A DNA stretch of 8,453 nucleotides from Gammaproteobacteria bacterium (GTDB lineage Bacteria; Pseudomonadota; Gammaproteobacteria; SZUA-229): contig JAQICG010000032.1 in assembly GCA_027858635.1 (NCBI GenBank), forward strand, positions 1 through 8,453. Reading direction: 5' to 3'. Both the position numbers and the translations under genes were made by a program. Positions within the stretch are counted from its first letter, which is position 1, and each line of letters starts with the position of its first letter. The notes beneath the pieces are model-generated. The model was given only the letters and a program-made list of their open reading frames with translations, did not search any database and was not told the DNA's origin. Positions 7,065-8,453 of the stretch are shown here, piece by piece.

Positions 7065-7211
7065 TTCACCGCAGAGGACGCAGAGAGCGCAGAGGAAAAA
7101 CGTTTTTTATTTAAGAGGTTTTTTGGTTCCTTTATGCGCGCTACGTATTTCATCGATAATGAATCCGGTTTTATAAAAAAACAAGCCTTTCTCTGCGCTC
7201 TCTGCGGTGAA
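7065..7211. repeat. Inverted-repeat element of CGCAGAG type between convergent genes
   Basis: The left arm TTCACCGCAGAG (7065-7076) pairs perfectly with CTCTGCGGTGAA (7200-7211), and AGCGCAGAG (7086-7094) pairs with CTCTGCGCT (7191-7199). That gives 21 paired bases interrupted only by a 9-base bulge on the left arm (7077-7085). The arms enclose about 96 bases with no gene, which include the 12-base palindrome AAAAACGTTTTT (7096-7107). The element fills almost all of the 184-base acpS-barA gap. It resembles a miniature mobile or REP-like element. Similar CACCGCAGAGGACGCAGAG repeats occur, as I recall, between genes of many unrelated environmental bacteria. No transposase or target-site duplication was recognised. 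In RNA it would form a long hairpin that could separate the two convergent transcripts. Confidence 0.75.
7070..7096 (+). repeat. Three tandem 9-base units in the left arm
   Basis: CGCAGAGGA, CGCAGAGAG and CGCAGAGGA follow each other without gaps. The right arm, read on the other strand, has only two such units. The 9-base bulge in the hairpin is therefore exactly one unit gained on the left or lost on the right, which points to slippage. Confidence 0.7.
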
Positions 7212-7229
7212 CAGATTTTGTTCTGTTTT
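7210..7229 (+). terminator. Weak hairpin with T-run after acpS
   Basis: AACAGA (7210-7215) pairs with TCTGTT (7222-7227) around a 6-base loop, and the + strand then has a short T-run to 7229. The stem is short and A/T-rich, so it would be a weak terminator for acpS transcripts, 160 bases after the stop. The larger inverted repeat just upstream may matter more. Confidence 0.25.
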
Positions 7230-7234
7230 AAAAA

Positions 7235-8453
7235 TCAAATAATAAGTTCACTTTGATCAGCGTTGAGCAGTCTTGTAATTTCGGATATTAGGGGATGCGT
7301 GAGGGTGCTTAGTTTTTCCTGAGTGTCTTTGTCAATATCCAGTTCAAGCTGGGCGGTAGCATTGCGCAATGCGAGCGCACCGCAGCAACGTGTAGCGCCA
7401 TGGAGTTTGTGTACCTGTTGTTTGAGTCGTGTGCGATCATTAAGCGATATCGCATCGTCGATGAGTCTTAAATATTCAGGCAGTTCATTGATCAACATGC
7501 TGGTTAATTCGTTGGCAAGCTGGGTGTTGCCGGCGGCGAGTTCCAGCGCTTCGGATTTAGAAAAAAATTCTATGTTATGAGTGGTCTGTTTTATATGTTG
7601 CTGATAGGGGTTCTTTAATAGCCATTTATCAATCATGTTTTGAATGCTGCTCTCAGTCACCGGTTTAATCAAAATATCATCTATTCCGTATTGCTCAATC
7701 TGTTGTGTCTGTTTTGTTACCATGGCATTAGCGGTTAGAGCAATAATGACGGTGGTGTCATTATTAATTTTGCTACGAATGAGTTTTGAAGTTTCATAAC
7801 CATCCAGGTCGGGCATTTGTAAGTCCATAAATATCAGATCGAAATTAGTATTGCAGGCAAGGTCAATACTCTTGTGACCACTTGAGGCGGTGGTTACTCT
7901 GGCGTCATTTTTCATCAGAACTATTTCCGCCAGTTTTAGATTTATGTCATTGTCGTCAACCACAAGTATATTCAATCCCGACCAGTTAAAGGACTTTAAA
8001 GGCAATGTTTCTATGGGTGCTACTGACTTCATGTCCGCACTAATTAGTTTTAATACCGAAAGTCTAATGGATTCGTGTTTTGAAGAGCGGAAAGCAGCGT
8101 CATCAAAACCGTAGCTTTTTATGTCGGCAAGATCCTTATGAGAGCGAGTGCTGGCAATAGCGAATAACGGTATGTCAGTATTACATTTCGGGATAAATGA
8201 TCTGATCTTATTCTCGTGCATGTCCGCTCGACAGATGCTGACAATAATCAGATCGTATCCTGATACTGTTTCAGGAATTTTTCTGTGATGACTAGTTATT
8301 ACTCCCCATGAATCAATCATGGTCAGTATGCCTTCAGTGCAGATTCCGCGGTTATCAATAAGGCATATTTTTTTGCTATTCAAAATAGGGTCGATAACAC
8401 GTTCAAGTGTTCTCATTTCAGTAGTGATGTTCAGTCTAAATGTTGAGCCTATG
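7235..8453 (-). CDS. barA: BarA/GacS-type hybrid sensor histidine kinase (C-terminal part)
   Basis: C-terminal part of a membrane hybrid kinase that in its family phosphorylates UvrY/GacA and so controls the CsrB/CsrC-type small RNAs. The frame is still open at the right edge: residues GSTFRLNITTE before the first Met (8414-8416) match the end of a HATPase domain, so that Met is internal and the sensor and kinase core lie outside. Counting from that Met: residues 15-128 form a degenerate receiver (YDLIIVSICRAD, with Ser60 where the phosphorylated Asp should be). Residues 147-265 form a true receiver with Asp154/155, phospho-acceptor Asp198 in FMDLQMPDLDG, Thr228 and Lys251. Residues 285-385 are an Hpt domain with VHKLHG and likely phospho-His336 (codon 7409-7411). 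This pseudo-receiver, receiver, Hpt order is that of E. coli BarA. The gene looks more A/T-rich than its neighbours. Another tripartite kinase is possible but fits less well. Confidence 0.85.
   Translation of the reverse strand, partial: IGSTFRLNITTEMRTLERVIDPILNSKKICLIDNRGICTEGILTMIDSWGVITSHHRKIPETVSGYDLIIVSICRADMHENKIRSFIPKCNTDIPLFAIASTRSHKDLADIKSYGFDDAAFRSSKHESIRLSVLKLISADMKSVAPIETLPLKSFNWSGLNILVVDDNDINLKLAEIVLMKNDARVTTASSGHKSIDLACNTNFDLIFMDLQMPDLDGYETSKLIRSKINNDTTVIIALTANAMVTKQTQQIEQYGIDDILIKPVTESSIQNMIDKWLLKNPYQQHIKQTTHNIEFFSKSEALELAAGNTQLANELTSMLINELPEYLRLIDDAISLNDRTRLKQQVHKLHGATRCCGALALRNATAQLELDIDKDTQEKLSTLTHPLISEITRLLNADQSELII

Noticed and set aside
7070..7096. CRISPR-like array
   Set aside because: The 9-base units are contiguous with no spacers and belong to the arm of an inverted repeat.
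7235..8416. A stand-alone receiver-Hpt protein starting at ATG 8414-8416
   Set aside because: The frame stays open to the window edge, and the upstream residues GSTFRLNI look like the end of a HATPase domain, so the gene is a hybrid kinase cut by the window.

Overview
The window reads as chromosomal core DNA from a gammaproteobacterium that uses the SMC-type condensin, not MukBEF as in Enterobacterales. The evidence is the block smc-zipA-ligA on the + strand (ZipA is a gammaproteobacterial division protein), a phosphopantetheinyl transferase gene acpS, and on the - strand the C-terminal part of a BarA/GacS-type hybrid histidine kinase. The genus cannot be told from this window. No tRNA, rRNA, CRISPR array, transposase, phage gene or obvious defence system is visible.

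Layout. Bases 1-3251 hold all but the first ~85-90 residues of SMC. zipA (3280-4176) follows after 28 bases and ligA (4199-6223) after another 22 bases, so the three look like one transcription unit for chromosome segregation, division and DNA ligation. This unit seems to end at a bipartite hairpin with a T-run at 6346-6388. A second, short unit follows: a 73-residue open frame (6449-6670) that is clearly derived from PdxJ (pyridoxine 5'-phosphate synthase) but has lost about 70% of the enzyme, overlapping acpS (6667-7050) by ATGA. An inverted-repeat element (7065-7211) built on CGCAGAG motifs lies between acpS and the convergent barA-like gene (7235 to the right edge, where it is still open).

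The main point of interest is the mini-PdxJ. It keeps three conserved islands of the enzyme joined in frame and lacks the regions carrying the three acid/base catalytic residues. It still has a strong ribosome binding site, an open frame, and a 3' end that contains the acpS ribosome binding site and the ATGA overlap. The simplest reading is that pdxJ decayed by in-frame deletions and survives as a translated leader for acpS. A retained ligand-binding role is possible but speculative. The pair is also separated from recO, its usual upstream neighbour, and is bracketed by related CTCTGCG-type repeats, which suggests a past rearrangement here.
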